From assembly GCF_007989605.1 (NCBI RefSeq), contig NZ_BJUL01000003.1, positions 1 through 64,000 of the forward strand: a DNA stretch of 64,000 nucleotides. Direction: 5' to 3'. This stretch comes from Vreelandella venusta (GTDB taxonomy: Bacteria > Pseudomonadota > Gammaproteobacteria > Pseudomonadales > Halomonadaceae). The translations under genes were made by a program, and so were the position numbers. The notes under the pieces are model-generated. The model had not been told where the DNA came from, made no database searches, and saw only the letters and a program-made list of their open reading frames with translations. Below are positions 29,186 through 40,343 of this stretch, piece after piece. Every line of letters begins with the position of its first letter. Position 1 is the stretch's first letter.

Positions 29186-29260
29186 AGTCATTCTAGCGTT
29201 CGTTGCTCTAGCTTGAATGACGCTAGTTCTAATGACTCTAGCCATTACTCATTCAGCGTT
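29186..29260. repeat. 15-bp periodic CTAG repeats upstream of clpS
   Basis: Four consecutive 15-base units (starting 29186, 29201, 29216, 29231) place CTAG in the same column, and a fifth (29246) is degenerate. Units 3 and 4 share AATGAC(G/T)CTAG. GAGTCATT/AATGACTC and CTAGCG/CGCTAG also make a bulged inverted repeat across the array. Confidence 0.6.
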
Positions 29261-29334
29261 GTTCGACTCACTGTAGTAAGACGCCCGTTACCAGCAAGGG
29301 TTCATGGAAAATACAAAATTAGCATACTAAATAA

Positions 29335-29369
29335 GACAAAAAACCCTCGCCCACCAAGGCGGGCGAGGG
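29335..29369 (-). terminator. rho-independent terminator of icd
   Basis: On the minus strand the 9-bp stem CCCTCGCCC/GGGCGAGGG is followed by TTTTTTG. It lies about 60 bp beyond the icd stop. Confidence 0.9.
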
Positions 29370-29427
29370 ATATCACAGCATTTTCATGAGCATTGCCGAA
29401 CAGCAACACAGAGCGCTTGTGATTTAT

Positions 29428-31665
29428 TTAACCGTTAGCGACCATTGCAAGGGCTTCGTTAAGCGTCTTACTCGGGCGCATAACTTGACTAGCCACTTCC
29501 CCATTCGGGTGGTAATAGCCTTTAAGGTCAACAGGCTGGCCTTGCACGCTATTCAGTTCGTCAATGATCGTAGCTTCATTGGCTTTCAGCGTTTCTACCA
29601 AACGGGCAAAGCGAGTTTTTAGTTCAGCGTCTTCATCCTGAGCTGCTAGTGCTTCTGCCCAATAGAGCGCTAGATAGAAGTGGCTTCCTCGGTTATCAAG
29701 CTCACCCACTTTGCGCGAAGGTGATTTATTGCTCTCAAGGAACTTGCCGTTAGCTTCATCCAACGCTTTTGCCAGTAACTTAGCACGGTCATTGCCAAAA
29801 CGTTTGGCGAGGTGCTCCAAAGAAGCAACCAGCGCCAGGAACTCGCCAAGGCTATCCCAGCGCAAGTGGTTCTCTTCAAGCAGCTGCTGAACGTGCTTAG
29901 GTGCGGAACCACCAGCCCCCGTTTCAAACAGACCGCCGCCATCCATCAGCGGCACGATGGAAAGCATTTTGGCACTAGTGCCCAATTCAAGAATCGGGAA
30001 TAGGTCTGTCAGGTAGTCGCGGAGAATGTTGCCCGTCACCGAGATTGTATCAAGGCCACGAATCACGCGCTCAAGGGTGTAACGCATCGCCCGGACTTGA
30101 GACATGATATGGATTTCGAGGCCATCAGTATCGTGATCTTTGAGGTACGTTTTGACCTTTTTGATCAGCTCATTCTCGTGCGGACGGTAAGGGTCAAGCC
30201 AGAACACCGTCGGCATACCAGAATCACGGCAGCGCTCAACCGCCAACTTCACCCAGTCGCGAATCGGCGCGTCTTTAACCTGGCACATACGCCAGATATC
30301 GCCCTGCTCCACAGTCTGTGACAGCAGTACTTCACCTGTGTCCAGATCGGTGATATTGGCAACACCATCCGCAGGCACTTCGAAGGTTTTATCGTGTGAG
30401 CCGTACTCTTCGGCTTTTTGCGCCATCAAACCAACATTGGGCACAGTACCCATTGTGGCCGGATCAAACGCGCCGTGCCATTTGCAGAAGTTGATCATTT
30501 CCTGATAGATACGCGCAAACGTCGACTCGGGCATGACGGCTTTGACGTCCTTGAGACGACCATCAGCACCGTACATCTTACCGCCAGCGCGAATCATTGC
30601 AGGCATCGAAGCATCGACAATCACATCGCTGGGTGAGTGGAAGTTGGTGATGCCACGCGCCGAGTCAACCATCGCCAGCTCTGGGCGCTTGTCATGGCAC
30701 GCATGCAGATCACTAATGACTTCATCACGCTGGGATTCTGGCAAGGTCGCAATTTTATCGTAAAGATTAGCGATGCCGTTGTTCACATCGACACCCAGCT
30801 CTTTGAAGAGCTCACCGTGCTTCTCAAAGGCGTCCTTGTAGAAAATTTTGACGCAGTGCCCGAACACAATGGGGTGCGAGACCTTCATCATCGTCGCTTT
30901 TACGTGCAATGAGAACATCACACCGGTCTTACGCGCATCCTCGATTTCACGCTCGTAAAACTCCAGCAACGCTTTCTTGCTCATAAACATGCTGTCGATG
31001 ATTTCGCCTTCCAGCAGCTCGACCCGGGGCTTGAGCACCTTGGTTTCGCCGTTGGCAGTGATCAGCTCCATCTTGACGTTGCGGGCGCGATCCAGAGTCA
31101 TCGACTTCTCGCCGTGGTAGAAGTCGCCACTATGCATGTGCGAAACATGGGTACGCGACGCCTGGCTCCACTCCCCCATAGAATGCGGGTACTTGCGGGC
31201 GTACTCTTTTACCGCCTTTGGTGCGCGACGATCAGAGTTACCTTCACGCAATACGGGGTTAACTGCGCTGCCTTTCACTTTGTCGTAGCGCGCTTTAACA
31301 TCTTTTTCTTCGTCGCTGCTGGGGTCGTCCGGATACTCGGGCAGCTTGTAACCTTGTTCTTGCAGCTCTTTGATCACCGCCCGTAGCTGCGGCATAGAAG
31401 CACTGATATTCGGTAATTTGATGATATTGGCTTCAGGCACCTTGGCCAGTGCACCCAACTCGGCCAGGTGATCCTCGATACGCTGCTCTTCAGTCAAGTA
31501 GTCGGGAAATAAAGAGAGAACGCGAGCCGCCAGGGAAATATCCCGGGTTTCCACCTCGATACCCGCAGCGTCGGTGAAAGCGTCAATAATCGGTAGCAAA
31601 GAGTATGTCGCGAGCGCAGGCGCTTCGTCGGTGAGCGTGTAAATGATCTTCGGCGTTTTAGACAT
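29428..31665 (-). CDS. icd: NADP-dependent isocitrate dehydrogenase, monomeric type
   Basis: This TCA-cycle enzyme oxidises isocitrate to 2-oxoglutarate with NADP+. At 745 aa it is the monomeric IDH-II family found in Azotobacter, Pseudomonas and marine bacteria, not the 45-kDa dimeric form. Seen motifs include [19 protein letters not shown] at the start, [33 protein letters not shown], the substrate-binding region [20 protein letters not shown] and the C-terminal [16 protein letters not shown]. With aceA nearby, the two enzymes of the isocitrate branch point lie within 11 kb of each other. Confidence 0.96.
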   Translation of the reverse strand: MSKTPKIIYTLTDEAPALATYSLLPIIDAFTDAAGIEVETRDISLAARVLSLFPDYLTEEQRIEDHLAELGALAKVPEANIIKLPNISASMPQLRAVIKELQEQGYKLPEYPDDPSSDEEKDVKARYDKVKGSAVNPVLREGNSDRRAPKAVKEYARKYPHSMGEWSQASRTHVSHMHSGDFYHGEKSMTLDRARNVKMELITANGETKVLKPRVELLEGEIIDSMFMSKKALLEFYEREIEDARKTGVMFSLHVKATMMKVSHPIVFGHCVKIFYKDAFEKHGELFKELGVDVNNGIANLYDKIATLPESQRDEVISDLHACHDKRPELAMVDSARGITNFHSPSDVIVDASMPAMIRAGGKMYGADGRLKDVKAVMPESTFARIYQEMINFCKWHGAFDPATMGTVPNVGLMAQKAEEYGSHDKTFEVPADGVANITDLDTGEVLLSQTVEQGDIWRMCQVKDAPIRDWVKLAVERCRDSGMPTVFWLDPYRPHENELIKKVKTYLKDHDTDGLEIHIMSQVRAMRYTLERVIRGLDTISVTGNILRDYLTDLFPILELGTSAKMLSIVPLMDGGGLFETGAGGSAPKHVQQLLEENHLRWDSLGEFLALVASLEHLAKRFGNDRAKLLAKALDEANGKFLESNKSPSRKVGELDNRGSHFYLALYWAEALAAQDEDAELKTRFARLVETLKANEATIIDELNSVQGQPVDLKGYYHPNGEVASQVMRPSKTLNEALAMVANG

Positions 31666-31970
31666 TTTGCGTTAACCTCTTTTTTCTATCGCTGTGATTA
31701 TAGAGATCCTGAGCGACGCGACTTCTTCAACGAGAGACCATGCCGCGAAGCAGGCGGGGCCATTTAATTTGGCTTTCCCAGTTATCAATCGGTGGTTTTT
31801 ACGGTGGTTATTTCAGTGGAAATTACGACAACTCCAGCACGACATAAACGCGATTCAAAGGCAGCTTTTCAAGCACTGCCTTTGACAGATTAGCCTCAAA
31901 GTATACCAGCGCTGCATTTTAATCGCATGAGAGATTGTCGACAAATCAAGGGCACCCTTCTAAAGAGATT
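31666..31970. other. 305-bp divergent region between icd and rluE
   Basis: It must contain both promoters. A hairpin CAAAGGCAG/CTGCCTTTG (31856-31884) lies about 87 bp before rluE. A TTGACA at 31882 has no well-spaced -10 partner. No gene is seen. Confidence 0.4.
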
Positions 31971-32573
31971 ATGAGCACTTTATATTTACTGCATAAACCC
32001 TATCGCATGCTCTCTCAGTTTACCGACAAACAAGGCCGCGCCACATTAGCCGATGTTATAGATGTGCCTGGCGTATACGCCGCAGGGCGACTTGATTATG
32101 ACTCTGAGGGTCTGCTGTTATTAAGTGATGATGGCAGTCTCATTCACCGTATCGCCCACCCACGTCACAAGCAGCCCAAAACTTACTGGGTGCAGCTCGA
32201 AGGGCGGATTAATGATGAGGCAATGAGTGCGCTGAAAAACGGTGTCGTCTTAAAAGATGGCCCAACCCAGCCTGCAAAAGCCCGGCGTATTGAACCACCG
32301 GCCATCGCACAACGCGACTCAAGGATTGACCCTAAGCGCCACCCAATTACTAGTTGGTTGGAACTAACAATCAGCGAAGGCCGCAACCGCCAAGTACGGC
32401 GCATGACTGCCCATGTAGGATTTCCTACGTTGAGATTGATACGCGCGGCGATTGGCACTTGGCAACTTGGCAACTTGGCTCCGGGCGAGTGGCGCAAAGA
32501 AACACTACACGCCCCCCTCCCCACTAAAGCGACTAAGCGCAGTAGCGCTCCTCGGCGCAGGCACTCCAAATGA
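31971..32573 (+). CDS. rluE: 23S rRNA pseudouridine(2457) synthase RluE
   Basis: RluE-type enzymes isomerise a uridine of 23S rRNA to pseudouridine. The 200-aa protein is of the short RsuA/RluE class without an S4 domain. The catalytic aspartate lies in AAGRLDYDSEGLLLLSDDG, followed by PKTYWVQLEG and the ISEGRNRQVRRMTAHVGFPTLRLIR motif. A basic tail ends the protein. I start at the ATG giving MSTLYLLHKPYR, behind AAAGAGA; the frame runs 36 bp further without similarity. The stop overlaps the nudJ start by 4 bp, so they are translationally coupled. Confidence 0.9.
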   Translation: MSTLYLLHKPYRMLSQFTDKQGRATLADVIDVPGVYAAGRLDYDSEGLLLLSDDGSLIHRIAHPRHKQPKTYWVQLEGRINDEAMSALKNGVVLKDGPTQPAKARRIEPPAIAQRDSRIDPKRHPITSWLELTISEGRNRQVRRMTAHVGFPTLRLIRAAIGTWQLGNLAPGEWRKETLHAPLPTKATKRSSAPRRRHSK

Positions 32574-33031
32574 GCAGTGAGATGATAAAAAATGCCATCA
32601 TCAGAAGCACCGTTGCCTGCGTGATTCAGCGCAATGATCGTTTTTTGATGGTGGAAGAAGCCCGCGGCGGCAGACAAACCGTGTTTAACCAACCAGCTGG
32701 ACATGTAGAGCCAGGCGAAGGCCCAATGGCAGCCATCTTGCGCGAAGTACAGGAAGAAACCGCTTGGCAGGTGACGCTAACCGACTACTTAGGGCTTTAT
32801 GTCTTCCACACGCCCGAAGGCCTTACCTTTCATAGCCATGGTTTTATAGCCACACCAGACGTCATGCTCTCATCCCCCATTGATAGCGACATCACCGCCA
32901 CTCACTGGCTGACATTAAATGACATCAAGGCTCTCGGCGATGCTGGCCGGCTGCGCAGCCCCCTGGTGCTGAAACGGATCGAAAACGCCATTAAGGGCCG
33001 CTGTTTTCCTCTCGCCGTGATTCATGAGTGA
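32570..33031 (+). CDS. nudJ: Nudix phosphohydrolase, NudJ type
   Basis: NudJ hydrolyses nucleotide di- and triphosphates and hydroxymethylpyrimidine diphosphate. The 153-aa protein has STVACVI and FNQPAGHVEPGE as in E. coli NudJ. The Nudix box starts at Gly44 and has Glu50 and REVQEE (58-63); the penultimate consensus Gly is Ala65. The late SPLVLKRI motif is also kept. The ATG overlaps the rluE stop. mnmA and hflD follow, the same order as in E. coli. Confidence 0.9.
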   Translation: MSSEMIKNAIIRSTVACVIQRNDRFLMVEEARGGRQTVFNQPAGHVEPGEGPMAAILREVQEETAWQVTLTDYLGLYVFHTPEGLTFHSHGFIATPDVMLSSPIDSDITATHWLTLNDIKALGDAGRLRSPLVLKRIENAIKGRCFPLAVIHE

Positions 33032-33060
33032 AGCACTCGAAGCACCAAGCCTCCATCGTG

Positions 33061-33066
33061 TATAAT
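33061..33066 (+). promoter_or_regulatory. possible -10 box for mnmA-hflD
   Basis: A perfect TATAAT lies 39 bp upstream of the mnmA start, but the matching -35 position is poor. Confidence 0.35.
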
Positions 33067-33104
33067 CAGCATCCAATTGCACACCACTTCAACTGAGGAT
33101 GCCA

Positions 33105-34247
33105 ATGACATCCACCCATGGCACGTCTATTGCTGAAGCGCCCGAGACCCAAAAAGTAATCGTTGGCATGTCGGGCGGCGTTGACTCATCGGTTTCTGCT
33201 CTCCTTCTACTCCAACAAGGGTATGAGGTTGAGGGCCTGTTTATGAAGAATTGGGATGAGGACGACGGCACCGAATACTGCACGGCAAAAGAAGACCTCG
33301 CCGATGCAGAGGCCGTGTGTGAGAAGTTGGGTATCAAATTGCATACGGCCAATTTCGCCTCCGAGTATTGGGATAACGTCTTCGAGCATTTTTTAGCCGA
33401 ATATAAAGCGGGTAGAACGCCCAATCCCGATATCTTGTGCAACAGGGAAATCAAATTTAAGGTCTTTCTAGACTACGCTGAAATGCTAGGCGCCGATAAA
33501 ATCGCAACCGGGCATTATGTTCGCCAAGGGGTTCGCGGAGGACGCCCGCGCCTGCTAAAAGGTGTGGATAGCAATAAAGATCAAAGCTATTTCCTACACG
33601 CGGTGCCTGAAGCAGCGATTGCGCGCACCCTGTTTCCGGTTGGAGAGCTGGAAAAGCCTGCCGTTAGAGCCCTGGCTGAACAGCACGATCTTATTACCGC
33701 CAAGAAAAAAGACTCGACGGGTATTTGCTTTATCGGCGAGCGCCGTTTCCGTGATTTTTTGCAGCAATATCTGCCCGCGCAACCTGGCAATATTGAAACG
33801 CCCGAAGGCGATGTCATTGGCAAGCATATGGGGCTGATGTACTACACCCTGGGGCAGCGCCAAGGGTTAGGTATTGGTGGTCTCGCCAACTATTCGGAAG
33901 ACCCATGGTACGTAGCGGCCAAAGACCTTGAGCGCAATGTATTGATTGTCGTCCAAGGTAAGCATCACCACCTGCTGTTCACCAATGCATTGGCCACTGA
34001 AACCATGGACTGGGTGGCAGGAGAACCGCCTGCTGCGCAAGGCCGTTACACGGCCAAAACCCGCTATCGTCAAAGTGATTGCCCATGCGCGATCCATGCG
34101 CTGCCCGACGGCACTGTTGAGGTGGTGTTTGATGATCCGCAGTGGGCGGTCACACCGGGCCAGTCATTGGTACTTTATGATGGTGAAATCTGCTTAGGCG
34201 GCGGCGTTATTCGCGCCACTTGGAATACCACGGAGGCCGCTGCATGA
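33105..34247 (+). CDS. mnmA: tRNA 2-thiouridine(34) synthase MnmA
   Basis: MnmA inserts sulfur at C2 of the wobble uridine in Lys, Glu and Gln tRNAs, taking it from the TusE relay. The 380-aa protein has the PP-loop SGGVDSS, the catalytic pair Cys in [12 protein letters not shown] and Cys in [11 protein letters not shown], and TGHYVR. I start at the second ATG (33105), five bases after GAGGA; the ATG at 33099 overlaps that site. The TGA stop overlaps the hflD start. Confidence 0.95.
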   Translation: MTSTHGTSIAEAPETQKVIVGMSGGVDSSVSALLLLQQGYEVEGLFMKNWDEDDGTEYCTAKEDLADAEAVCEKLGIKLHTANFASEYWDNVFEHFLAEYKAGRTPNPDILCNREIKFKVFLDYAEMLGADKIATGHYVRQGVRGGRPRLLKGVDSNKDQSYFLHAVPEAAIARTLFPVGELEKPAVRALAEQHDLITAKKKDSTGICFIGERRFRDFLQQYLPAQPGNIETPEGDVIGKHMGLMYYTLGQRQGLGIGGLANYSEDPWYVAAKDLERNVLIVVQGKHHHLLFTNALATETMDWVAGEPPAAQGRYTAKTRYRQSDCPCAIHALPDGTVEVVFDDPQWAVTPGQSLVLYDGEICLGGGVIRATWNTTEAAA

Positions 34248-34882
34248 GCGCTACCCCTATTCATCGCGCGCCGGAGTCTCAAGCCGCTCGCCAAGCACTG
34301 GCACTGGCCGGCGTTTTTCAATCCGCTAGTTTGGTAGACGAACTCGCGCGCACTGGACAAGTAGATCCTCGCGCCTGGGAAACACTTATCAATGCAACCG
34401 TGGACACCAACCCGGAAAGCTTTGAAGCTATTTATGGCGGCCACCCCAACAATTTACGCCGCGGATTAGAAACACTCGAAGCCCTTGTTGGCCGCAAACA
34501 AGCCAACCCTGTGGTTCTTCGCTACGGTTTTTCGCTACTACTGTTAATGAATAAACTGCGCACTGACCGCCATATGATGGATTTACTTGGTCAAAAGCTG
34601 TCCCACGTACAGGGGCAGGCAGAGCACTTTGGCAGCACTCATGAAAATGTGATTGCAAGCCTGGGTGATGCCTACCAAGAAACCATTTCGACGTTCAAAA
34701 CCCGCATCGTGGTTCAGGGCGATCCCTCTTTACTGCAGACTCGCATGATGCCCGAGCGGGTGCGCGCCTGTTTGATGGCGGGCATACGTTTTGCGCTGCT
34801 ATGGCACCAACAAGGCGGCCGTCGCTGGAAGCTTGTCTTCCAGCGTAAAGCGTTGAGGCGCGCGCTTGATAGCCTTGGCTAA
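34244..34882 (+). CDS. hflD: HflD, high-frequency-lysogenisation protein homologue
   Basis: HflD is a peripheral membrane protein; in E. coli it interacts with the phage lambda CII protein, but its cellular role is unclear. The 212-aa product is largely helical, with [15 protein letters not shown] near the start and [16 protein letters not shown] sequence ([14 protein letters not shown]) and the [14 protein letters not shown] tail typical of the family. It overlaps mnmA by four bases and is followed by purB, the conserved E. coli order. Confidence 0.92.
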   Translation: MSATPIHRAPESQAARQALALAGVFQSASLVDELARTGQVDPRAWETLINATVDTNPESFEAIYGGHPNNLRRGLETLEALVGRKQANPVVLRYGFSLLLLMNKLRTDRHMMDLLGQKLSHVQGQAEHFGSTHENVIASLGDAYQETISTFKTRIVVQGDPSLLQTRMMPERVRACLMAGIRFALLWHQQGGRRWKLVFQRKALRRALDSLG

Positions 34883-36361
<1,479 letters not shown>

Positions 36362-36416
36362 ACGACGCACTGCGCCCTTAGTCAGACGCAGCGCTCATTT
36401 GAACTAGGATAACGCC

Positions 36417-37598
36417 ATGAGCCAACACGATAAGCCACTCACATTGCTGGGCGATTTAACGCCCGAAGACTTCTTGGCCAATTACTGGCAGCAGAAGCCG
36501 CTGCTGATTCGTGGCGCTATCCCCGATTTTGTTAGCCCCATCGATCCCGATGAGCTAGCCGGGCTTGCCTGCGAACCCGGTGTAGAAGCGCGTCTTGTAG
36601 AAGAAAATGGGCCTGATGGTCCCTGGCAGGTTTCCCACGGTCCGTTTGACGACGCAACCTTTGAGCGGTTGCCGGAAGGCAACTGGAGCCTCCTGGTTCA
36701 AGCCGTCGATCACTACGTACCTTCTATCGCTGCATTAATGGATGAGTTTGATTTCCTTCCCCGCTGGCGGTTGGACGACATCATGGTCAGCTATGCACCA
36801 CCCGGTGGCAGTGTCGGCCCGCATATCGACCAATACGATGTTTTCCTGTTACAGGCTAGCGGCCACCGGCGCTGGCAACTAGGCGGTAAGCAGCCAGACA
36901 ACGCGCCCATTATCCAAGGTATCGATCTACGCATTCTCGAAACCTTTGAGATTGAAGCCGACTCTGACTGGACGTTATCACCGGGCGACATGCTGTATCT
37001 CCCTCCCGGCTGGGCGCACCACGGCGTTAGCCAAACCGACGACTGCATGACTATCTCAGTAGGGTTTAGGGCACCATCAGCGGATGAAGCCATCACATCC
37101 TACGCCGACTATCTCGGAGAGCAGCTTGCTGACTCCCACCGCTACAGCGATGCAGGCATGTCTCCTGCAAGCCAAGTGGGTGAACTCGATGATGCGGCCG
37201 TCGAACGTATGCGCCAATTTGTACTTTCCACTTTGGATAACCCTGAACAAATAGCCCAATGGTTTGGTCGCGTCATGACCCAACCGAAATATATTGACCA
37301 AGTAGCGCCTCTTGAAGTGCCCATGACGGAAGCTGACCTTGTTGCGCAACTACAACACGGTGAACCACTGTTTCATATGCCCGGTTCCCGCGTTGCTTGG
37401 CGAAGCGATGCCAACGGTACCACGCTCTTTGTCGATGGCGACGGACACTCCTGCTCAACCGAGCTAGCCAAGCGGCTTGCCGACCCATCGCCTATGTATG
37501 AAGACGTACTTGCCATTGATGGGGCAGCAGCGCTGATAACACAGTTAGTAAACACTGGAAGCCTAGGCTTTATGGGCGAAGAGGATGATGAGGAGTAG
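36417..37598 (+). CDS. roxA: 50S ribosomal protein L16 3-hydroxylase RoxA (YcfD-like)
   Basis: This JmjC-type 2-oxoglutarate/Fe(II) oxygenase hydroxylates an arginine of ribosomal protein L16. The 393-aa protein has YWQQKPLLIRGA near the start, the iron ligands His136 and Asp138 in GPHIDQYDVF, the distal His in PPGWAHHG (about 201), and a C-terminal winged-helix-like region with LEVPMTEADLV. The end is acidic (EEDDEE). It lies 55 bp after purB and 6 bp before the GNAT gene. Confidence 0.92.
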   Translation: MSQHDKPLTLLGDLTPEDFLANYWQQKPLLIRGAIPDFVSPIDPDELAGLACEPGVEARLVEENGPDGPWQVSHGPFDDATFERLPEGNWSLLVQAVDHYVPSIAALMDEFDFLPRWRLDDIMVSYAPPGGSVGPHIDQYDVFLLQASGHRRWQLGGKQPDNAPIIQGIDLRILETFEIEADSDWTLSPGDMLYLPPGWAHHGVSQTDDCMTISVGFRAPSADEAITSYADYLGEQLADSHRYSDAGMSPASQVGELDDAAVERMRQFVLSTLDNPEQIAQWFGRVMTQPKYIDQVAPLEVPMTEADLVAQLQHGEPLFHMPGSRVAWRSDANGTTLFVDGDGHSCSTELAKRLADPSPMYEDVLAIDGAAALITQLVNTGSLGFMGEEDDEE

Positions 37599-37604
37599 CT
37601 AGCG

Positions 37605-38027
37605 GTGTCGACGGCAACCATTATTAACGGTGATTGGAGTACGCTAAAGGATATAGCTTCCGAGATCCGCCGCGTGGTGTTTATCGAAGAGCAGTGCGTG
37701 CCTCATGAGGAGGAGTGGGATGGCCGTGACGAGGAGTGCAGCCACTTCATTGCCTATCTTGAGGATCAGCCGGTGGGGACTGCGCGACTGCTGCCCGACG
37801 GCCATATTGGGCGTGTCGCGGTACTCGATAGCGCGCGCGGCGCTGGCATTGGCTATCAACTTATGGAAACAGCCATCCAAGCGGCCCGAGAAGCAGGCCA
37901 TGCCCATGTAGCGCTGAGCGCCCAACTGCACGCCCTCGCCTTTTACCAGCGCCTGGGATTTGTGGCGCATGGTGACACCTTCATGGATGCCGGAATACCT
38001 CACCGGGAGATGCTATTAACGCTGTAG
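37605..38027 (+). CDS. GNAT family N-acetyltransferase
   Basis: The 140-aa product is a single GNAT domain that should transfer an acetyl group from acetyl-CoA, with unknown acceptor. The family core is clear: RRVVFIEEQCVPHEEEWDG, ECSHFIAYLEDQPVGTARLL, the acetyl-CoA site RVAVLDSARGAGIGYQLM and ALAFYQRLGFVAHGD. It resembles the YjcF/ElaA-like group. The start is GTG, and the ribosome binding site GAGGAG lies inside the end of roxA, so the two are likely cotranscribed. A strong terminator follows. Confidence 0.88.
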   Translation: MSTATIINGDWSTLKDIASEIRRVVFIEEQCVPHEEEWDGRDEECSHFIAYLEDQPVGTARLLPDGHIGRVAVLDSARGAGIGYQLMETAIQAAREAGHAHVALSAQLHALAFYQRLGFVAHGDTFMDAGIPHREMLLTL

Positions 38028-38063
38028 TTTCGCTGTTCTCACTTCGCTTGTGATCAATCGATA

Positions 38064-38095
38064 AAAGCGCCACTAGCTATGTGGCGCTTTTTTTT
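38064..38095 (+). terminator. rho-independent terminator after the GNAT gene
   Basis: A 10-bp stem AAAGCGCCAC/GTGGCGCTTT with a 7-base loop is followed by eight T residues. Confidence 0.93.
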
Positions 38096-38325
38096 GCTCC
38101 ATTTTCAGCCCAGCTGACGAAAAACGACTACACAAACAGAGCATTTCAGCACGCTCCTGTAGTTGAACTACAACCCCTTCTGCCCCCAAGTGACAATTGT
38201 TGAAGCTGGCTTTCTCGTTGATAGTTATTGCACCGCAGCGTTATGGCGCAACATTGAAGGTAGCCAAATTGGAAACGCTGTAATCGACGTTTAAATAAGC
38301 ATCTTCACAATGATGACTCTCCGAT

Positions 38326-38385
38326 GCGACGTTTGACTAAGAGACGTTTTGCTCAGAGACAATTGGCGTAGAGACAGCGCGTTAA
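38326..38385 (+). repeat. four 15-bp direct repeats (GAGAC-N10) upstream of aceA
   Basis: Units start at 38326, 38341, 38356 and 38371. The first five bases read GCGAC, GAGAC, GAGAC, GAGAC, and all four units end in A, two of them in TAA. The array ends 91 bp before the aceA start, a position suited to an operator. Confidence 0.65.
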
Positions 38386-38476
38386 ATTTCGATAATGCTG
38401 AACACATCTTCGCAGGTGCAGCATAAGAATAAGCTAACTTGCGAAATAGCTATCATGACCCCGGAGGAAACAGCTT

Positions 38477-40075
38477 ATGTCAGGACTGCTCGACGATATC
38501 AAAGCAATGGCCCAACTGCGCGAAGCTCAAGGCGGCAAATGGGAAGCGATCAAACCTGAATACGCTGCACGCATGCGTGCTCAGAACCGCTTTCATACCG
38601 GTTTGGATATTGCGCGCTACACTGCAAAAATTATGCGTGACGATATGGCTGCCTACGACGCAGACACATCTAAGTACACGCAGTCTCTGGGGTGCTGGCA
38701 CGGTTTTATTGGCCAACAAAAACTGATTTCCATTAAAAAGCACTTTGGTACGACTAAACGCAGTTACCTCTATCTGTCAGGCTGGATGGTAGCCGCCTTG
38801 CGCTCCGAGTTCGGCCCACTGCCCGATCAGTCGATGCATGAAAAAACATCGGTCGCTGATCTGATCGAAGAGCTGTACACCTTCCTGAAGCAGGCAGACG
38901 CCTGGGAACTTAACCACCTGTTCCGTGCTCTGGATGATGCTAAAGAAGCAGGCGACAGCGCTAAAGAGCAAGAGCTGATCAGCAAAATCGATAACTACGA
39001 GACGCATATCGTACCGATCATTGCCGATATCGATGCAGGTTTCGGTAACGCTGAAGCGACTTACCTGCTGGCCAAGAAGTTCATCCAAGCGGGTGCTTGC
39101 TGTATCCAGCTTGAAAACCAAGTGTCCGATGAGAAGCAGTGCGGCCACCAGGATGGTAAAGTTACCGTCCCCCACGAAGACTTCCTGGCAAAAATCAATG
39201 CAGTGCGTTATGCCTTCCTTGAACTCGGCATCGAAGATGGCGTTATCGTGGCGCGTACTGACTCGCTAGGCGCAGGCTTAACCCAGAAAATCGCAGTGAC
39301 TAACGAACCTGGCGATCTCGGCGACCAGTACAACAGCTTCTTAGATGGCGATGTTATCGAAAATGCTAGCGACATCAATAATGGTGATGTGGTTATCAAG
39401 CAAAACGGCCAGCTGGTTAAGCCGAAGCGTTTAGCGTCAGGCCTCTATCAGTTCAAACCGGGCACTGGCGAAGATCGCGTTGTGCTTGACTGTATCACCA
39501 GCCTGCAAAACGGTGCGGACCTACTGTGGATTGAGACCGAGAAGCCACACGTCGGCCAAATTGCCAGCATGGTTAATCGCATCCGCGCCGTCGTGCCCGA
39601 TGCCAAACTGGTTTACAACAACTCACCGTCATTTAACTGGACACTTAACTTCCGTCAGCAAGTATTTGATGCCTGGGAAAAAGAAGGCAAAGATGTTTCC
39701 GCTTACCAGCGCGACAAACTGATGGGTGTTGAATACGACAACACGGAACTTGGCCAACTAGCGGATGAGTGGACACGTAACTTCCAACGCGATGGCGCTC
39801 GTGAAGCCGGTATTTTCCACCACCTGATCACTCTGCCGACGTACCACACAGCGGCACTGTCGACTGATAACCTGGCTAAAGGCTACTTCGGTGATGAAGG
39901 CATGCTGGCCTACGTCGCAGGGGTACAGCGCCAGGAGATTCGTCAAGGCATTGCTACTGTCAAACACCAGGATATGGCTGGCTCTAATATTGGCGACGAC
40001 CATAAAGAGTTCTTCCATGGTGACGCGGCACTTAAAGCGGGTGGCAAAGACAACACTATGAACCAGTTCGGTTAA
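38477..40075 (+). CDS. aceA: isocitrate lyase AceA
   Basis: AceA splits isocitrate into glyoxylate and succinate, the first step of the glyoxylate shunt used on acetate and fatty acids. The 532-aa protein is the Pseudomonas-type isoform, longer than the 434-aa E. coli enzyme. Motifs include LGCWHGF, PIIADIDAGFGNAEATYLLAKK, the active-site loop KQCGHQDGKV (most families have KKCGH), IVARTDSLGAG and YNNSPSFNWTLNFR. CGGAGGAAAC gives a strong ribosome binding site. A terminator with a TTCG loop follows. Confidence 0.97.
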   Translation: MSGLLDDIKAMAQLREAQGGKWEAIKPEYAARMRAQNRFHTGLDIARYTAKIMRDDMAAYDADTSKYTQSLGCWHGFIGQQKLISIKKHFGTTKRSYLYLSGWMVAALRSEFGPLPDQSMHEKTSVADLIEELYTFLKQADAWELNHLFRALDDAKEAGDSAKEQELISKIDNYETHIVPIIADIDAGFGNAEATYLLAKKFIQAGACCIQLENQVSDEKQCGHQDGKVTVPHEDFLAKINAVRYAFLELGIEDGVIVARTDSLGAGLTQKIAVTNEPGDLGDQYNSFLDGDVIENASDINNGDVVIKQNGQLVKPKRLASGLYQFKPGTGEDRVVLDCITSLQNGADLLWIETEKPHVGQIASMVNRIRAVVPDAKLVYNNSPSFNWTLNFRQQVFDAWEKEGKDVSAYQRDKLMGVEYDNTELGQLADEWTRNFQRDGAREAGIFHHLITLPTYHTAALSTDNLAKGYFGDEGMLAYVAGVQRQEIRQGIATVKHQDMAGSNIGDDHKEFFHGDAALKAGGKDNTMNQFG

Positions 40076-40095
40076 TCATTTAATTAGCAATACTC

Positions 40096-40124
40096 AACAG
40101 GGAGCTTCGGCTCCCTGTTTTTTT
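40096..40124 (+). terminator. rho-independent terminator of aceA
   Basis: CAGGGAGC/GCTCCCTG with a TTCG tetraloop, flanked by AA/TT pairing and a run of seven T residues. Confidence 0.95.
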
Positions 40125-40343
40125 ATTGCACTCCCACCTCCCCAGCTGCTCAAACATTGTGTACGCTTTTACACATTGCTTTCTTAATACTTGTCTACAC
40201 TTAAATTTGTGATCTTTCTTACTGATGGCTAGTCAAAACTAGCCGCTTAGGTTATCTTTAGCGAACGCTGTTCTATAACTAGCTTACGTATTACCACCGT
40301 TGGGCTTAGCAGCCATGCGGGTCAAGACACACTGGAGGTTTGA

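Larger units (their letters stand above)
29085..29427. other. 343-bp region between clpS and icd
   Basis: It holds the clpS promoter region with the CTAG-centred 15-bp array (29186-29260) and the icd terminator (29335-29369). No other gene is seen. Confidence 0.5.
38028..38476. other. 449-bp region upstream of aceA
   Basis: After the GNAT terminator about 380 bp remain before aceA. I see a short palindrome TGTAGT-TGA-ACTACA (38158-38172), four 15-bp repeats (38326-38385), and GATAAT at 38391 as a possible -10 box without a good -35. The length suggests regulated expression of aceA. No gene is supported. Confidence 0.5.

Noticed and set aside
32183..32704. 173-codon open frame antisense to rluE and nudJ
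   Set aside because: Both sense genes are clear family members; the antisense frame has no motif.
40226..40243. GGCTAGT-CAAA-ACTAGCC hairpin upstream of the slyB-like gene
   Set aside because: It is a short stem with no T-run and no known regulator match; aceA already has a strong terminator upstream of it.
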